DNA of 64,000 nucleotides from NCBI RefSeq assembly GCF_008831285.2, contig NC_045141.1, positions 17,222,106 through 17,286,105 of the forward strand, in the 5' to 3' direction. The translations under genes were made by a program, and so were the position numbers. Position 1 is the stretch's first letter, and each line of letters begins with the position of its first letter. This DNA is from Nymphaea colorata. Its lineage: Eukaryota > Streptophyta > Magnoliopsida > Nymphaeales > Nymphaeaceae. Shown one piece after another: positions 46,301 to 59,639 of the stretch. The notes under the pieces are model-generated. The model searched no databases and had not been told where the DNA came from. It was given only the letters and a program-made list of their open reading frames with translations.

Positions 46301-46788
46301 CCGCCATCTTTCCTGGCCTCAAGGAGCTCGAAATCCACTACGCCGCTGACTTGCTGCACCTGCCCCCAGCCGTCTGCGAAGCGAGAAGTCTTCGAAAGTT
46401 GAGCGTAACGAAGTGCCCTGCCTTAAAGTCGCTGCCTCAAAGGATGAACCAACTGACCAACTTAGAGTTCCTGAACATCTATGCTTGTTCGAGCCTGGAA
46501 GGCCTACCAGACTCAATTTGTGAGCTCAAGCATCTCAGAGTTTTGGATTTATGTGACTGTTGTATGATCGAAAGACTCCCTGAGAATTTAGGCAGTCTGA
46601 GTTGTCTGGCCAGAATCGATATGAGGCGCTGTCTAAAGATAGACGAGCTACCGGAATCAGTGACGCAGATAGAAGATCTTGAGTCGGTCGTTTGTGACGA
46701 AGCCATTAGGCACCTCTGGGATCAGGTGATCGGGAGAGAAAAGGTCTACGTGCCTGAAGAGGAGACCAACTTGAATTTTCTTCGGTAA
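43391..46788 (+). pseudogene. RPW8-type NLR (ADR1/NRG1-like helper), probably decaying
   Basis: ATG at 43,391. Exon 1 (43,391-43,946) encodes an RPW8 coiled-coil domain (about residues 1-140) and the P-loop GMVGCGKTTL. Exon 2 (about 44,316-44,722) has kinase-2 LIFLDDVW and RNBS-B-like TIFTSR. Exon 3 from 45,250 has CGGLPLAL. Further on are QHDLL (the MHD-equivalent of RPW8 NLRs) at about 45,718 and leucine-rich repeats to 46,788, ending NLNFLR as in ADR1/NRG1 relatives. These proteins act downstream of sensor NLRs in immunity, forming membrane calcium channels. Problems are that the expected exon 2 acceptor reads GG (44,314-44,315) instead of AG, and that TAG 45,622-45,624 and TGA 45,631-45,633 interrupt the frame before QHDLL. 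A 75-bp in-frame segment at 45,878-45,952 may be an intron. Confidence 0.8.
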
Positions 46789-47230
46789 TGAGTTGGAGAT
46801 GGATCGATGTGCTTGAGCTCGTGAAATAAGTCCGTCGTTTCTTCCTTGTTAAATGTAACCAAATGATGCTGATTCTTTGTGAATGTGGTTAATTATTGTT
46901 AATTAAGAAAGACTGAAGGGTTTATTGTATGAATTATATTCGATACCTAAACGTCGAACAGCTACAAATATTAGCCGGTCAATACTCTTGTTGCTGATTC
47001 AGTAGTGAATGTGGATGATTAAGAATACTAAAGGATGTATTGTGAGGAAGATGCCATTATTCGAGAGTCAATTAACGTCGTAAGCTACAAACATTAGCCA
47101 GTCATACTCTCTTTTCTTTTATATATATATATATATATATATATTTATTGAATGATGACTTACTTTTTAGAACCACCCCGAATTAAGGCTGTCTATAATG
47201 ATATAATGAGTTCCCAACTTTTTTTCTGTG

Positions 47231-47268
<38 letters not shown>

Positions 47269-49235
47269 AATGATGACTTACTTTTGAGAACCACCCAGCT
47301 ATCAGAATTAAGGCTGTCTAGTACGAGTTTCCAACTTTTTTTTCTGTGTTTTTCTCTCAACCATTCATCTGTATTAGATGAACGACCTTAGTTAGGTGGC
47401 TGGATGTTCTTGAATAGTGTCACCATTCACTCACTCATATATATATATATTTGTATTTTTTCTGACTCCCAACCATCGATTTGAATTTGATGAAAGGCCA
47501 AGATTTTCTAATGGATCTAGCACCCAACGATCCTGGTACTTGCCAATTGCTAGCAGACCTACCTAAACTCAGGTACATGATGCAGGCTTTGTGGTCATGA
47601 AAGATGTCGCGTTCAAAAAATAGAGCTGATGGACGCATCCTCAATGCATGTACAGAGGAAGGTGCCAGCAACCTTTTCCAAGCATCTTCTACTCACCTAA
47701 TCTTCGCAAAAAATAACTAGTGATATTGATTGAGGCCTACCACCATGTTCACATAGCGAGTTGACCTAAGAAAATGCATTAAATTTAACTTAAAACAGCT
47801 GTTCAATTCAATTATCACTCACGCACACACACGCACACACATTCTGAATTTAAGAATAAGGCTTGTTAATTTGTTTTCCTCAGGTATTCAGCTGCTAATG
47901 AGTATAAAATATTATTTCACGTACATATATGTTTGTATAATTTTATACGTATATTATATTAACGAAAGTTTAGGAATAACAATTTTAGAAAATAAAAGCT
48001 GCTCGGTTTTTGCTTGTGAGGATTGAAATTAGAGACAGACGTTCGCCCTGTTTATCAGCTCCGTTGAGTAGAAACTGAGGCGCATTGCTTTTACTTACTA
48101 AAGTCGCGGGGTGTTTACAGCTGTCTTGAGTTCCTTAATTGAGGAAACACAGGAAGTCCAATCAGTGAGAAAATTTGTCACTGATTGTCTGTTCGTGATC
48201 GGACAGGCAGATGTCCACCCTCTCGACCGGCAAAGATTTTCTTAAGTTCCTATTTTCTCTAGCTGCCTTATATTTTCCCTGGAGATCTGGCTTTTTTATG
48301 TGTTTAAAGTAGTATTAGTTAGCAGGTTTTTCCTGTAGATATTTTTCAGTTCGTAAGTTATAGTTTACTCTCCTTTTTCAGCAGCAATATGTCACAGCCA
48401 GAGTGAAAAAGCCAGAGTGAAAAGGCTGAAGGTTCCCTTCAATCACCCAAGGTTCAAAACTGCTTTGTGGTGCTTTATTCTAAAAATATTTGTTGTAATG
48501 ACAGTAAACAATAGAGATCAAGTTTTTTTTTTTCTATCCTCGACAAGTGGTGATCACTTTGAATCACCAGATCTGCACGTTGATCATCAATTAGAACTAC
48601 AATCACTACTTTCATTTTCTTCATGTCCTACTAATTATTCATGGAGAAACTGTGAGTTGATGACCTGCATCCTCAGGATAAACAACCTCACCACCTTGTA
48701 AGGAGGTCCGAAAGAACTTCCTTTATTGTTCTTCAGTTTTTCGGAGTCCTTAGTTGTGTTGCAATCCGAGTGGGTGGTGTGTTGCCTTTCAACGGGCACA
48801 TCCCTACCTTTTGCAGCATAAAAACGAGTCTCATTCACAAAAATCAAAACAAAAACGCACCACGTACACTACCCGGCCCTATTAGCGACGTTAGCACCAG
48901 TTTGAAGTACTTGAAAAATCTAAAAAGAAGAAATGTGGGGTCCTGTCAAGGAAAATGGCTGCACAGTGAATCCTGAAGATCTGCCTGATAACTGGGCATG
49001 AGCGACAGCTGCCCCTAGCCATTAGGGTTCATGTCTGGTACGTAGGGTTGGTCGGCTCTATCCGAGCCTAAAGTGTTTCCATCTCCAGCCGTTTTCTTCG
49101 CTACGCAGGAAGCCAAGCCAAACCTGTTCGAACGTGAAGATTGTGACGATCAAGAAATCAACCTCACCTTTATTCACACACGTACATTATGCACACACAC
49201 ATGCCAATTATACTTATAAGTCTGAACCTTACACA

Positions 49236-49327
<92 letters not shown>

Positions 49328-49755
49328 AATGTAAATATAAGCGGCCTAAGTCCGTCATTTTCTTGAAAAATTCCAAGCAAAAGAAGTCTTAATGCCAACG
49401 GTTTTGCCATGAAGGCGACTCCATGAAAACACACATACGTATATGCACATGTACAGCGGCGGCGGCACATGTGGATTGGTATTAACAACTGTACACTTCT
49501 ATAATTAATACTTATTTATATATAAGTTAAAATTCAAACTAATAATATCCTTAACCAGAAATTTATATATATATATATATGTATCTCTCTCTCTCTTAGG
49601 TAGAGACAGAGATATGTGTGGTGTGCTTACATATGATCTCTCACTCTCTCCCACGAGTGTACCAAGTGAGCTTGGGATTAGGAATGCCATTAAGGAGGTT
49701 AAGTGAATTAGTTCTTGTCCCTCGCTCTTCCCCTCATCTCCTTTCTCACAAGCGT

Positions 49756-49789
<34 letters not shown>

Positions 49790-52700
49790 CTTTCTCTCTC
49801 ACTCACACGTGCGCATGCACAGTCACGCACATAGAACTGTTATTAAATGTCATTAGCACTTCTTTGGACTGGCAATCGCATACAGACAAAGATTTCCACA
49901 TCTTAAAGTCTTAGGGGTCCATAAAATTGCTGATAAGCATCAAGTCTGTCCCCATGCAAAAGCTCGTGTTAGTTAATAAGCTGGTCTGATGAGGAGCTTA
50001 CGTGCCGCCATAAAATTCATTTCGTATCTAGATAATTAATTTAAATTTAAACAAGAAACTTCTCGATCATATTTATACTATGAAAATATCTTTTAATTTC
50101 ACATGACAAAGGATGAGTTTCGGAAGTATGTTTATGCGTAAAAAACTGATGATTTTTAATCGGTCGCTCTATGGATGGAGATTGTTAAACGTGTAAACAA
50201 GGTAAAATAATTATTTTGAGAGGATCGTCTACATGCAGTAGGTACGGGACCCTCACATTTTCCCGAATAAGTGTATACATGTTGGCCATATATTCAGAAT
50301 TGTATATTCTAATATTCATCCATGTGCTCGAATGCTGGAAATTATTGTATTCACTTCGATTAGATTTTGTAGATAGATAATTTAAATTACTAGTTATGAA
50401 GATTAATTGTGGATGAACTTTTGTGATTTCACCATGAGAAGCAACTGTGTTTAATTTTATATTTGAATCATACGAACACGAATCATTCTACCTCTTACTG
50501 CACTGAACTAGAGGATTCGAGACATATATTGACTCTCAATTTTTTCAAGAAAAACAAGTTGCAGTTTGGACTTTTGGCTTTCATGTTTTACTCACTATTC
50601 TCATGTGTGGAAAATTGATACCTACCTCATGCTCTGTGTTTTTGTAATGGACTTTCTTTTCAAAGACCGGCCGGCTTTCATTTATGCAGAAAAAGATTTC
50701 TTCGAAAACTTTGATCCAAACGTCAGAGGCATCACTTTCATCTTTAATTCTTTGCAGTTTCTTTCCTATCCTTCATGCATATCCACTTCACTGATTTAGA
50801 AACCACAAGTTCATAGGTCCTCAAAATTAAGGTAAATTGTGTACCTCTGGTTCTTTATATATATATAAGAAATCTTCGGGCATTTGAAATATTATGACGT
50901 GAACATATTTAAGAATACCTCACTCCCTCTCTTTTTCTCTCAGTGTGTAGGCAACTAGAAGGCAGTTTGTATGACTTATGTATGGCCTGGACCATTTGCC
51001 AGCATCTATACTTGACCATGCATTTTCAACAAAAGAGGTATGAACGTCCAATTTTATGACAGTTGTAAACTATAAACTGGTCACGGGAACTGATCTTATT
51101 TTAATATTCTTTCCCTCGTACTCTCGTGATCCAACTTTGCCTCTTGAAAGCAAAAGTATGCGAATACACTGAACGTAATTAAAGAGAGTCTACAAATGGC
51201 AAATACAGATGAGAAGAACCAAGTACTACTGCTGGGTTTGATTAAGAGGTACTAGTTATAAAATTTCGGAGTCAAAATATATAAATGAAGAAATCACCCT
51301 ATAAAAATAATCTGAAATAGTGTGAACTACTACTGTTCATACAATACTGTCACCTGCCTCCGCCCTTGTTGTCTTCATGAAATGTTTTTTTTTCTTCTCA
51401 TTTCTTTAGAAAACTTAAAACTGGTCCAGATCTGATAAAGAACTGGGAAGAGGAGATCTCATCGTCCATGAAATGTATATATCTGGAGAAATCTGAGGAA
51501 CCAGGTGGACTTCTGGGGAGGGCGAATCTTTCTGTCGCTCAGGTCCATTAAATGCAAAGCTGTACACGATATCTTGGACCACACAAGTGGCTAGGTGTCC
51601 AGAGAATCCTCTAACTGGCAAACTAACTCGGTAGAGGACACACCTACTCTTCTTATTGGTGCCATAGACTCTGAGTTGCCAGGTCTGATCACAACACTAC
51701 CAATCCTTATTTTATAATGGCAAGGCCAACCGCCATGATATTCTAGACCAGAAAAAGAAGAACTCCGTGACGTCTCTCCAAAAGAAACCCCGAGCAGGAA
51801 CACATACGATCAATGGTCTTGAGCCAAATGAATCGAAACCTCCCTTCTGCCAAGCTCGTCACAGTTACCGCTCGAGCCTACTTGCTTGCTTCTTGAGGAA
51901 GTTTGTTTTATAGGGCGTTGATTCAATGTCTCTCCCTTGTTTTCGTGTTTTGACACGCAAGCGGGAACTATGCATACCGCTGCCACATCGCGCCAAGTTT
52001 TAAACTATTGACTCTCTCTCATATCCAACTCCCCATCTGAATCGAACCCCAACCAGATTTTTTCAGATTGTATTATTGTAGGTATGATTCAACAAATACC
52101 TCTACATATAGAAGCGTCTAAGCTTACCTGTAATGGCAGTTGATTAATGAGGATAAGAGACTCTCCTACAGTTTATATAGTCTTTCCGTTCTTTAAATGA
52201 ACGAATTTAGAAGTTGTCTGCCTTCAAATGAAACAAGGGCAACAAGCCTGTTCATTCTAAGAGTTGAGAACTTTTCAAATTTCATACGTTAATTCGCTTC
52301 AGAATAACCGAGGGAATATGAATATGTTGTTCCAACTTAACCAGTTACACCTTTGCAGTTGTATTTCATCCTACCGCTGAACTAAGAGCTAAAACCTTTA
52401 ACTTCATCCTGTCTCCCTTCCTTTTGGTGTTTTGACATACTGGATGCGCTTCAAGGCATGTATTTGAACTTTTTTTTTTTTTACAGTATAAAGAGTTGAT
52501 GCCCGTGACACTTGAATCTATCTTAAAGCAATGAGGCGTTGCAGCAACTGAAGAGATCCTGCTCTCTCGGTCACTCGTTCGCAAGCAAAAGCAAAAGCAA
52601 ATCGCAGTCGCTCGTAATCGCAGACAAAAACAACAATCTACCAGACGGCTGATGATAGGCACAAGGCACCAGGCGTTCACATCCATGCCAAGCACACCAC

Positions 52701-53727
52701 CAACCAAACGGCCGTCGCCGGCGATGGACGGCGACCCAGCACGCCAGGGCCGCCGCCTCCGCTCCGTCCGGCTGCCGCACCCACAACCGAACGTACCTAC
52801 CCAACCCCACCAAGTCAAGAGAACCAAGAAACAGCAGTCAACACGCCAAAGCCCAAAACTCGGACGCCGCGTGGCCCTCTTCACACGAGCTTATCCACTG
52901 CAGTCCTACCCAAAAGCGTGTCGCCTGTGAAGGCCAGAAAAAAAAAAAAAAAAAAAAAACACAGGAGGACCCACGAGCCAATTTTGGGAGAAAATGGGGT
53001 CACCAGCACACCGGCGGCAGACCATGGCCACCGCCATTCCTTATCTTGGAAAAGGTAGGGCCGCGTGCACGCTCACCAACCCCACCACCCACATGCCATC
53101 ATATCATCTCCCACCAATCGCTCTTTTCTTTTAATTCCCACCTCTCGCTCCGCAACCGCTGCTCACGCGCGCACCGTACGCACCATGCTCCCACGGCGTT
53201 CTTACAGATAAGGTCGGTGTCTTTTCTCATAATTGCGCGGAGACGAGGGAGAGATGACGCAATCGTGCATACGTATAAACTATGAAATGAAAAAAAAATA
53301 TAATATCGAGAGAAAAAAATATGTTCCTGTACTACATGTAACTACAGAGGCCCCCCTGGTAATTTCTTCGAAAAAACAGGGGCTGCTGGGAAGCTTTTTC
53401 ACACAGACCAAGAAAAAGAGAAAAAGGGCTAAAAAGGAAAAATAAAGGCGAGAGCGAAAAGGGACGACGAAGCGTTTTTGTCCTTTACGCCCCCGCCAAA
53501 CCGAGGAAATGACCGAAACAACCCATTTCCACAGATTCTTTGAATGGACAGAAGCGTCAAATTCTCTTTTAACTTCAAGAGGCCGTCCTCGGAGCACCCC
53601 AGCGCCTTGGAGGGTATGCAAGACATTTGATACGGAAGACGGAGGTGATGGTGCGTAGGTAAATAGCGAACAAATGGAGGGACAAGAGAAGGAAATAAGG
53701 GAGAAATTCTCTCGGAAGGAATCCCGA
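46789..53727. other. Gene-poor interval rich in simple repeats
   Basis: No gene supported. Contains TA runs at about 47,122-47,142, 47,232-47,266, 49,240-49,317 and 49,565-49,580, CA runs near 47,822-47,840 and 49,757-49,773, and an A21 tract at about 52,933-52,953. Two short stretches of direct repeat around 47,150 and 47,268 (both TTGAATGATGACTTACTTTT) sit beside TA runs. Open frames over TA tracts (poly-YIYI) are artefacts. Confidence 0.6.
49240..49317. repeat. Long (TA)n microsatellite
   Basis: About 38 uninterrupted TA units. Length is likely variable and hard to sequence. Confidence 0.95.
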
Positions 53728-54321
53728 TCATCGGTCCTCGCCGTCGGCGGAGATATTCCCTCCGGTCTCCAACTCGGAGTCTTCGTCGTCCGAATCCGTG
53801 GGCTCCTCGTTCAAATTCGGTTTCTTCTTCTGCTTCTTCGGCGAAGACGAGGTCGCCGGCCTGGCCGGCTCCGCGGGGGGCGGCGGCGGCGGCGTCGCCT
53901 GGGAGGAGGAAGACGAAAGCTGGGCTAGGGCGTCGACGCGGGCGCCGACCTCGGTGGCTTTCTTGCGGATGGAGGCCGGGGACATGTCGGATAGCTCGTC
54001 GGCGACGAAGTCCGGGAAGTTGAGGCGCGCGGAGGGGCCGCGGAGGTAGAAGACGGCGGTGTCGTAGGCTCTGGCGGCGGCGACGGGGGTGGAGTAGGAG
54101 CCCAGCCAGATCCGCGACCGCTTGTTCGGTTCCCTGATCTCGGCCACCCACTTCCCCCACTTCCTCATCCGGATCCCCTTGTACGGCCGGTCCGGGTTCC
54201 CCGCGCGCTGCCGCTTCATCCGGTGGGACGACGGGGACGACGACGACGACGACGACGGCGACACGGAGCACACCTCGCCCTCCATCTCTTCTTCTTGTGC
54301 TGCTGATGAGGAGGAAGGCAA
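53728..54321 (-). CDS. AP2/ERF transcription factor, DREB group (ERF008/ERF011-like)
   Basis: Single-exon - strand gene of 197 aa, GC-rich. Serine-rich N-terminus, then one AP2 DNA-binding domain from about residue 47 ([20 protein letters not shown] to GPSARLNFP). Val and Glu at the DREB-typical positions in KWVAEIRE place it with DREB proteins, and the domain wording fits the small group II members such as ERF008-ERF011. The tail has a proline run, a basic stretch (KKQKKK, possible nuclear signal) and NLNEEP, resembling the DLNxxP repression motif with Asn for Asp. It is therefore likely a nuclear repressor binding DRE/GCC-type sites in stress or hormone responses; targets are unknown. Two Met codons lie near the start (residues 1 and 13), and the first is kept because a TATA box fits it. 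Confidence 0.93.
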   Translation of the reverse strand: MPSSSSAAQEEEMEGEVCSVSPSSSSSSSPSSHRMKRQRAGNPDRPYKGIRMRKWGKWVAEIREPNKRSRIWLGSYSTPVAAARAYDTAVFYLRGPSARLNFPDFVADELSDMSPASIRKKATEVGARVDALAQLSSSSSQATPPPPPPAEPARPATSSSPKKQKKKPNLNEEPTDSDDEDSELETGGNISADGEDR

Positions 54322-54380
54322 GAGGGAACAGAAAACAGAGAGACTGGGGGTGGGGTTGAGAGAGAAACGGGACGATCGGT

Positions 54381-54390
54381 TAAATTTATA
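54381..54390 (-). promoter_or_regulatory. TATA box of the ERF gene
   Basis: TATAAATTTA on the - strand, about 60 bp upstream of the ATG, giving a short 5' leader. Confidence 0.72.
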
Positions 54391-54806
54391 CCGCGGAGAT
54401 TCCGGCTACGTCCTGCCCCCCTCCGCCGACCCCAGACTCGTCCACGTCTTCTCTCCGGTTTTCCTTTTTCCGCCTCCACCTCTCCTCTCCCTTCCTTTTT
54501 CTTAAAAAAATGTATTTGGGGTAATTATTCGCAGCCGGTGGCGCCGGGCCGATTTATAAAGGTGGCGCTTCAAAGAACCACCCAATTCCAAGCCCACAAT
54601 TTCCAGGATGCCACCGTCCAGGGTCTCGGATACCAACAGGAGTCACCGAGGGAGCGGCCAATTTCAAACCGGACCGAGCCGAGTGGACCATGCCTCGAAC
54701 CGTGGCAAGCGGCCGTGAGACCGGACCCACGCCGGGGCCAATTTGGGAAAGCAGGTGTAAATTAAGCAAACATAGACCTGATGCCGACCTGCCGCTGGGC
54801 GGCCCG

Positions 54807-55006
54807 CCACGTGGAAGCATCCGAGCGGGGGAGCTACCGACATGCCTCTGCCCCCACCACTTCACACGAGAGACTTCCAGACTCGTGATGACGTCCACGT
54901 GGCGTGATGCGTCCACGTCATCGCCCACCGACATAGACGGTGGTCCACGCCCTTTGTCTGCAGGCTGTCGACGTGGACTCCCGCCCTCTCACGGAATCCT
55001 ACGTGG
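54807..55006. promoter_or_regulatory. Cluster of ACGT-core (G-box/ABRE-like) sites upstream of the ERF gene
   Basis: Six ACGT cores in 200 bp: two perfect CCACGTGG palindromes (54,807-54,814 and 54,895-54,902), TGACGT at about 54,889-54,894, CCACGTCA at 54,913-54,920, and ACGTGG at 54,971 and 55,001. They lie 0.4-0.6 kb upstream of the TATA box of the divergently placed (- strand) ERF gene. bZIP and bHLH factors bind such sites. Confidence 0.6.
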
Positions 55007-58000
55007 CTCCCCTCCACAGCTGTCCGCCGCAACACCAGCTAACGGCCGGCCGCCCTAAACTCCCGCTACTAACTCTCTCCGACCCAATATATATATAACA
55101 GATCGAAATTAAAAATACGGACGGAAAAACTAAAATTCTCGCCGGAGATGCTTGGCCGGATTCGTTTTTTAATTTGGGAGGAAATTAGGGGGGTTTGGTC
55201 GGCCGATGCATTAAAATCTTTCCGTCCACGCAATCGGGTTCCACGTAAGGTGAAGATTAAATAATAAAACCTCTGAAAACAGAGGTACACCTTGCATGAT
55301 GACGACGGTGGTTGTGATGATTGAGGATGATAATCATGCAGCAGAAAAAACGAAGAAGAAACAAAATTTTCCGATTAGCCAACAAACCAGAACCAACACA
55401 TGTCTACTGAAAGGGAAATAACGATTTAGTAATTTGTCATTATCATATCCCGTTAGTCGTAGTGATGCCTGACATCATTTTTCACAGCTATATGTTCATA
55501 TGTTGTGTGTGTTTTTGAATCTGCTGTTAGATAGTTAGAAATTAAAATTTGTCACTACAAAACAGTAACTACATGAATATAAACTGTAACATTAGTTTGT
55601 TTTACTTTTAGCAATAGCTTATGATGATGCTTCTAGTGTCGAATTTTAAATTTTTAACCATCTGACTTTTGGCCGACCGCCAACTATTAGGACAAACTCA
55701 AGCATCTCACTATCTCTCTCCTTTTCCTTATTAAAGGCTCGAGAATGAGTTTGGATAAGAGTTTGAACTCTTGCATGTTTTTTCTATTATCTACGACAGA
55801 AGAAGTCCTTTAGTTTTGCATCTTCTTTTCGTTAATGGAGTCGACCGCGTTAGGCACCACCTTTTGAACGACCGAGATACTTTTATAACGAAAATTTTGC
55901 TCAAGACAGACCATCTGACGCTGATCTCTTCCATATTCTTCTTACACGAGTCGATTTTATTAGCAACTGTCAATTAAGGGGCCGGTGTTGAATATATAAC
56001 CAATTTTAAATGCTAAAACGATGTTCAATATTCATACAACAAGATTATATAGTAGAGCAGCAGCCACTAATGAGATTGGCACGCAAAGTTCCAAATGGGT
56101 AGACGAGATTTGAAGAGTGCATGCATGGATCGGTTCGAAGATTCAAGAAGCCCGATCCGGTGGCACATTGGGCATTGACCCGAACGCCCAATCATGCATG
56201 TACAGCAGCGGATACATACGTTTGTCGAGGATAAGAACGAAGCGTCAAGTCATGCATGTGCATGATGATAGATTGCTCGCACAAGAGGACAGGGAAAAGG
56301 AGCGAAAACCAATGATAACAATGAATGAAAGGATAAGTAAGCGTCCAATATTAACTCCATTATCATGCAATGCAAGTGTGCCATTGGACAAACTACGCCC
56401 CATTCCCCAACTGTGTCACTTTACTTGAATATTCCTTGCACTGCCTAATAGAAACGATCCCAATATTTGTACATATATGGAGACTTTCTCTCCCTCTTTT
56501 TTTTTACTCTCTCTCTCTTTCTTTTTTCTCTCTCTCTCTCTTTCTCTCTCTCTCTATATATATATATATATGAGTCATATGTTGACTGGTGTAGGAAGTT
56601 GTCTGCATAAGCTTCACAAAATTTGTTTAATTTGGTTGATGCTTTGATATATTTGGTTGTTTATATATATAGGTGTCCTTAAAGAATTAAAGATATTAAA
56701 ATAGTGTTTGTTCATGTGTGTGTGGAGAGAGAAAAAGAAAGATGAGGTGTGGATGTAATGGTTGTAGTGCTTTTAGCTGTCAAGTTGAAAGGCGAGGTCC
56801 AAATTCAAAGGGCATCTTTTTTGGGTATCAAGGCATTTTGGTAATTAGGCTTTCGGTCAAATGACTTGAATGTGCGAGCGCTAGCTGAGCATTCAATCTG
56901 TTTGACTGAGCTATCCTTTATTATCCTTCAACTACATAACCCCATCAACAGCGGGTTCTATCATGGTCCCGTCACAGTGTGTTGATGTTAAAATTTTGCC
57001 TACAACTAGCACGCATGCATGTATGCGCGCGCACACACACACACAATTTTGTCTACAACTAGCACGAATGCATGTATGCCCATATACACCCACATAGAAA
57101 GAGATTGAGAAAGAAAGAGAGAGAGTGTGTGTGTAGCGGTGCATATCCAAAGGGACACTCATATATATATAATAGAGCCAATACTTGAACACTTTAATGT
57201 GAAATAAATAAACATTGAGGCTTTGATGTGGGCATCTATGGCTCCACCACTGAAGAAGAAGAAGAAGAAGAAGAAGAGAGCTTCAATCAAATGGAACTAA
57301 ATAGAAAAGAAAATAAGTAGTGAAAAAATGAGAGTTCTTCACAACTGCTTGAGTTTCAGCCCCAAGAGTTTGCAACATATTATGAAAGTCATAACACTCG
57401 TCTCCTAAGAAGACATCATTGTGAGTTTTTCAGCCCCAAGAGTTTCATCAAGGCCCGAAGAAGACATCAAGAGTTCGCGACATGTGCCCCAAAGAAAACA
57501 CCATCACTTGGATCAGAGGCGAAGTTAGAAATTTTTCATGAGGGATCCGAATTAACGTTTCTAAGTTTTGACTACGGCCAAAATATCATTTTTCAAAATT
57601 TTTATATAGAACAAGTAAAATTGTTTAAAATATACATATAATTTTTTTTTTTAGGTGGGGCTAGGGCCCAAACGAACCCTACCTTGGCTCCGCCCTTGGC
57701 TTAGACATACCCATGAAGACCCACGTCTTAAATGCGATTGAAGCACATATGTACAATAGGGGATGTTTGGTAGTTGGGATAGCCTGTGAGTATCTTATGA
57801 ATCTATGCTAAATATTGAAGTATGTTCATGAAACAATTGAACTAGTGTTCCATGAACTTATACCAATATTTATGGCAGATTCATTGGATAATTACAGAGT
57901 GTCACAACTGCCAAACAACCTTTAGAGGAGCAAGTTGAGAACTGTCCCGACTCTTAAACCTCTCAAGTTTTTTAAGAAAACTGGCTGCCCTGAGAACTAG

Positions 58001-59590
58001 AAACCCTTGACCACCCAATCTAGGCTACCTAGCCATACTCCAACCACAAGAAAGAATACGGTGGAAAACTACTGCGACCCCGCTGAACTTCCCAATTCCA
58101 GGTAACCATGAGGCCTACTTATATCTTCCCTAATCTCTCAGGTTAGGAATCAGATCAAAGGATGAAGAGGAGGAAAAAGAAATATTTATGATATACTTTT
58201 GATGTATTATCTAAACTAACTTTCCTTCAAAATATCAGCCGGAGAAAAGGTCCCGGACCTAAAAGCCGACAACCAAACCCCACCAACTTAACTAACACCA
58301 CCAAATTTAGGCCATCTATTGGTCGAGAAGGCAGACCCGAACCGTTAGCGGTCACCAGTCAGTCATTGCGTGCGGCTACACAAGCAATTTGCTTTTACTC
58401 GAAAGAAAGGCGGCAAGTGCTTCAAACAAGAAAGTGTGGTGGAGGCTCATGGCTGTTGATGTAACACTGCTCTCTCATGTGGCTGAAGACCTGTAAAGCG
58501 ATGCGGCATGAGGCCAACGGCCATATCGTTTTCAGACTTCATCTCAGATGGTCGGCCCGGAGAATTTGATGACTGTAATAAACCCTAAGACCTTGATATT
58601 TAAGGCGAGGCATCATTGACCACAACAATTCTTTCTTTGGAGTTTCCCAGTTGCATGAATCTGCATTTATTGCTTCTTGAATTGAAAATAAAATGATTGT
58701 TTGGCCGACCTTGCCCATTCATTCATTCATCGGCAAGTCTTCCAGCCAGCTGGAATCTGTTTATGGACATAAGGTTAATATCTAGAAACAAAATTTCGTC
58801 TCAAACTATAATTTGAATGAAGATTTCAGGTATAGTTTTGCTTGGTGTTTGATAGTCAGAAATAAATTTTGATTCCAGAATTCGAAATGATGCGTTTGAT
58901 AAAATTCTTTGTTTGATAACACAATTCCAATTTCATGAAAAATGAAAATTTTAGTTTAAGAATTTGACATTTAGTTTCATTGGGTAGAGAATAGATCTGA
59001 CCCAAGAAGCTCCAGGCTGGGATCAAACTTGGGCTAAGCCCACTTATCCTAATAAATAAATAAGCTGAGCTGGTTCCTTACGGGCATAAAACATTACTTA
59101 GAGGGAAACATGATGGACCAGCCTGTTACTCAATCAGGCCCAAAATAACAAATCGAGTCGAGTCGAGTCGAGTCGAGTCGAGTCAAGTAGGGCCAGGCTG
59201 GGCTGGCCTTCCGGTGGGTCCGGGCTTGTCGGTTGAGCCACACCTATATTATCAAAAAAGCTGCCCACAAAACCCTGTGAATGAAGGATGTTGGGCAGAA
59301 AGGTTGGGACTGTATGGCTTCCACTGGCCGGAGTCGGCCGCCTGAAAACGATGTCGAGTCTGAGTTTGGATCAGGTGATAGGGCTTGTAATTCGAAATCG
59401 ACATCAGCACTTCCCACTTGGGGTCGGCCGAAAGAAGACCGATGAATCTGATGTCACTTGGTCTTAGCTCCACGGTGCCTCAGCTCGAAAAGGCAATATC
59501 AAAGTGCTCTTCATCATTCAAGCCCTCCTCTTTGTTCTTTTCCCATGTCCATATACATGCACCTCATTAATTAGAGGCGGCAGATATATA

Positions 59591-59593
<3 letters not shown>

Positions 59594-59636
<43 letters not shown>
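59594..59636. repeat. (TA)n microsatellite
   Basis: About 21 TA units followed by GTGGAGCC. Confidence 0.93.

Positions 59637-59639
<3 letters not shown>

Noticed and set aside
49134-49488. Open frames with YIYIYI repeats
   Set aside because: Translation of the (TA)n microsatellite on both strands.
51415-51803. Two overlapping - strand frames (68 and 70 codons)
   Set aside because: I tried to read them as pieces of one gene but no family pattern emerged and no splice logic links them.
52366-52930. Frames of 172 and 92 codons on opposite strands
   Set aside because: Both rely on GC-rich low-complexity sequence (TRRPSF..., CFCFCL...), have no family resemblance and lack gene context. The adjacent A21 tract suggested a retrocopy, but no matching target duplication was found.
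53429-54271. 280-codon - strand frame overlapping the ERF gene
   Set aside because: It is the GC-rich shadow of the AP2 gene in another frame: arginine/proline-rich composition and no domain.
56117-56428. 103-codon + strand frame
   Set aside because: No domain, mixed composition, surrounded by simple repeats; treated as chance.
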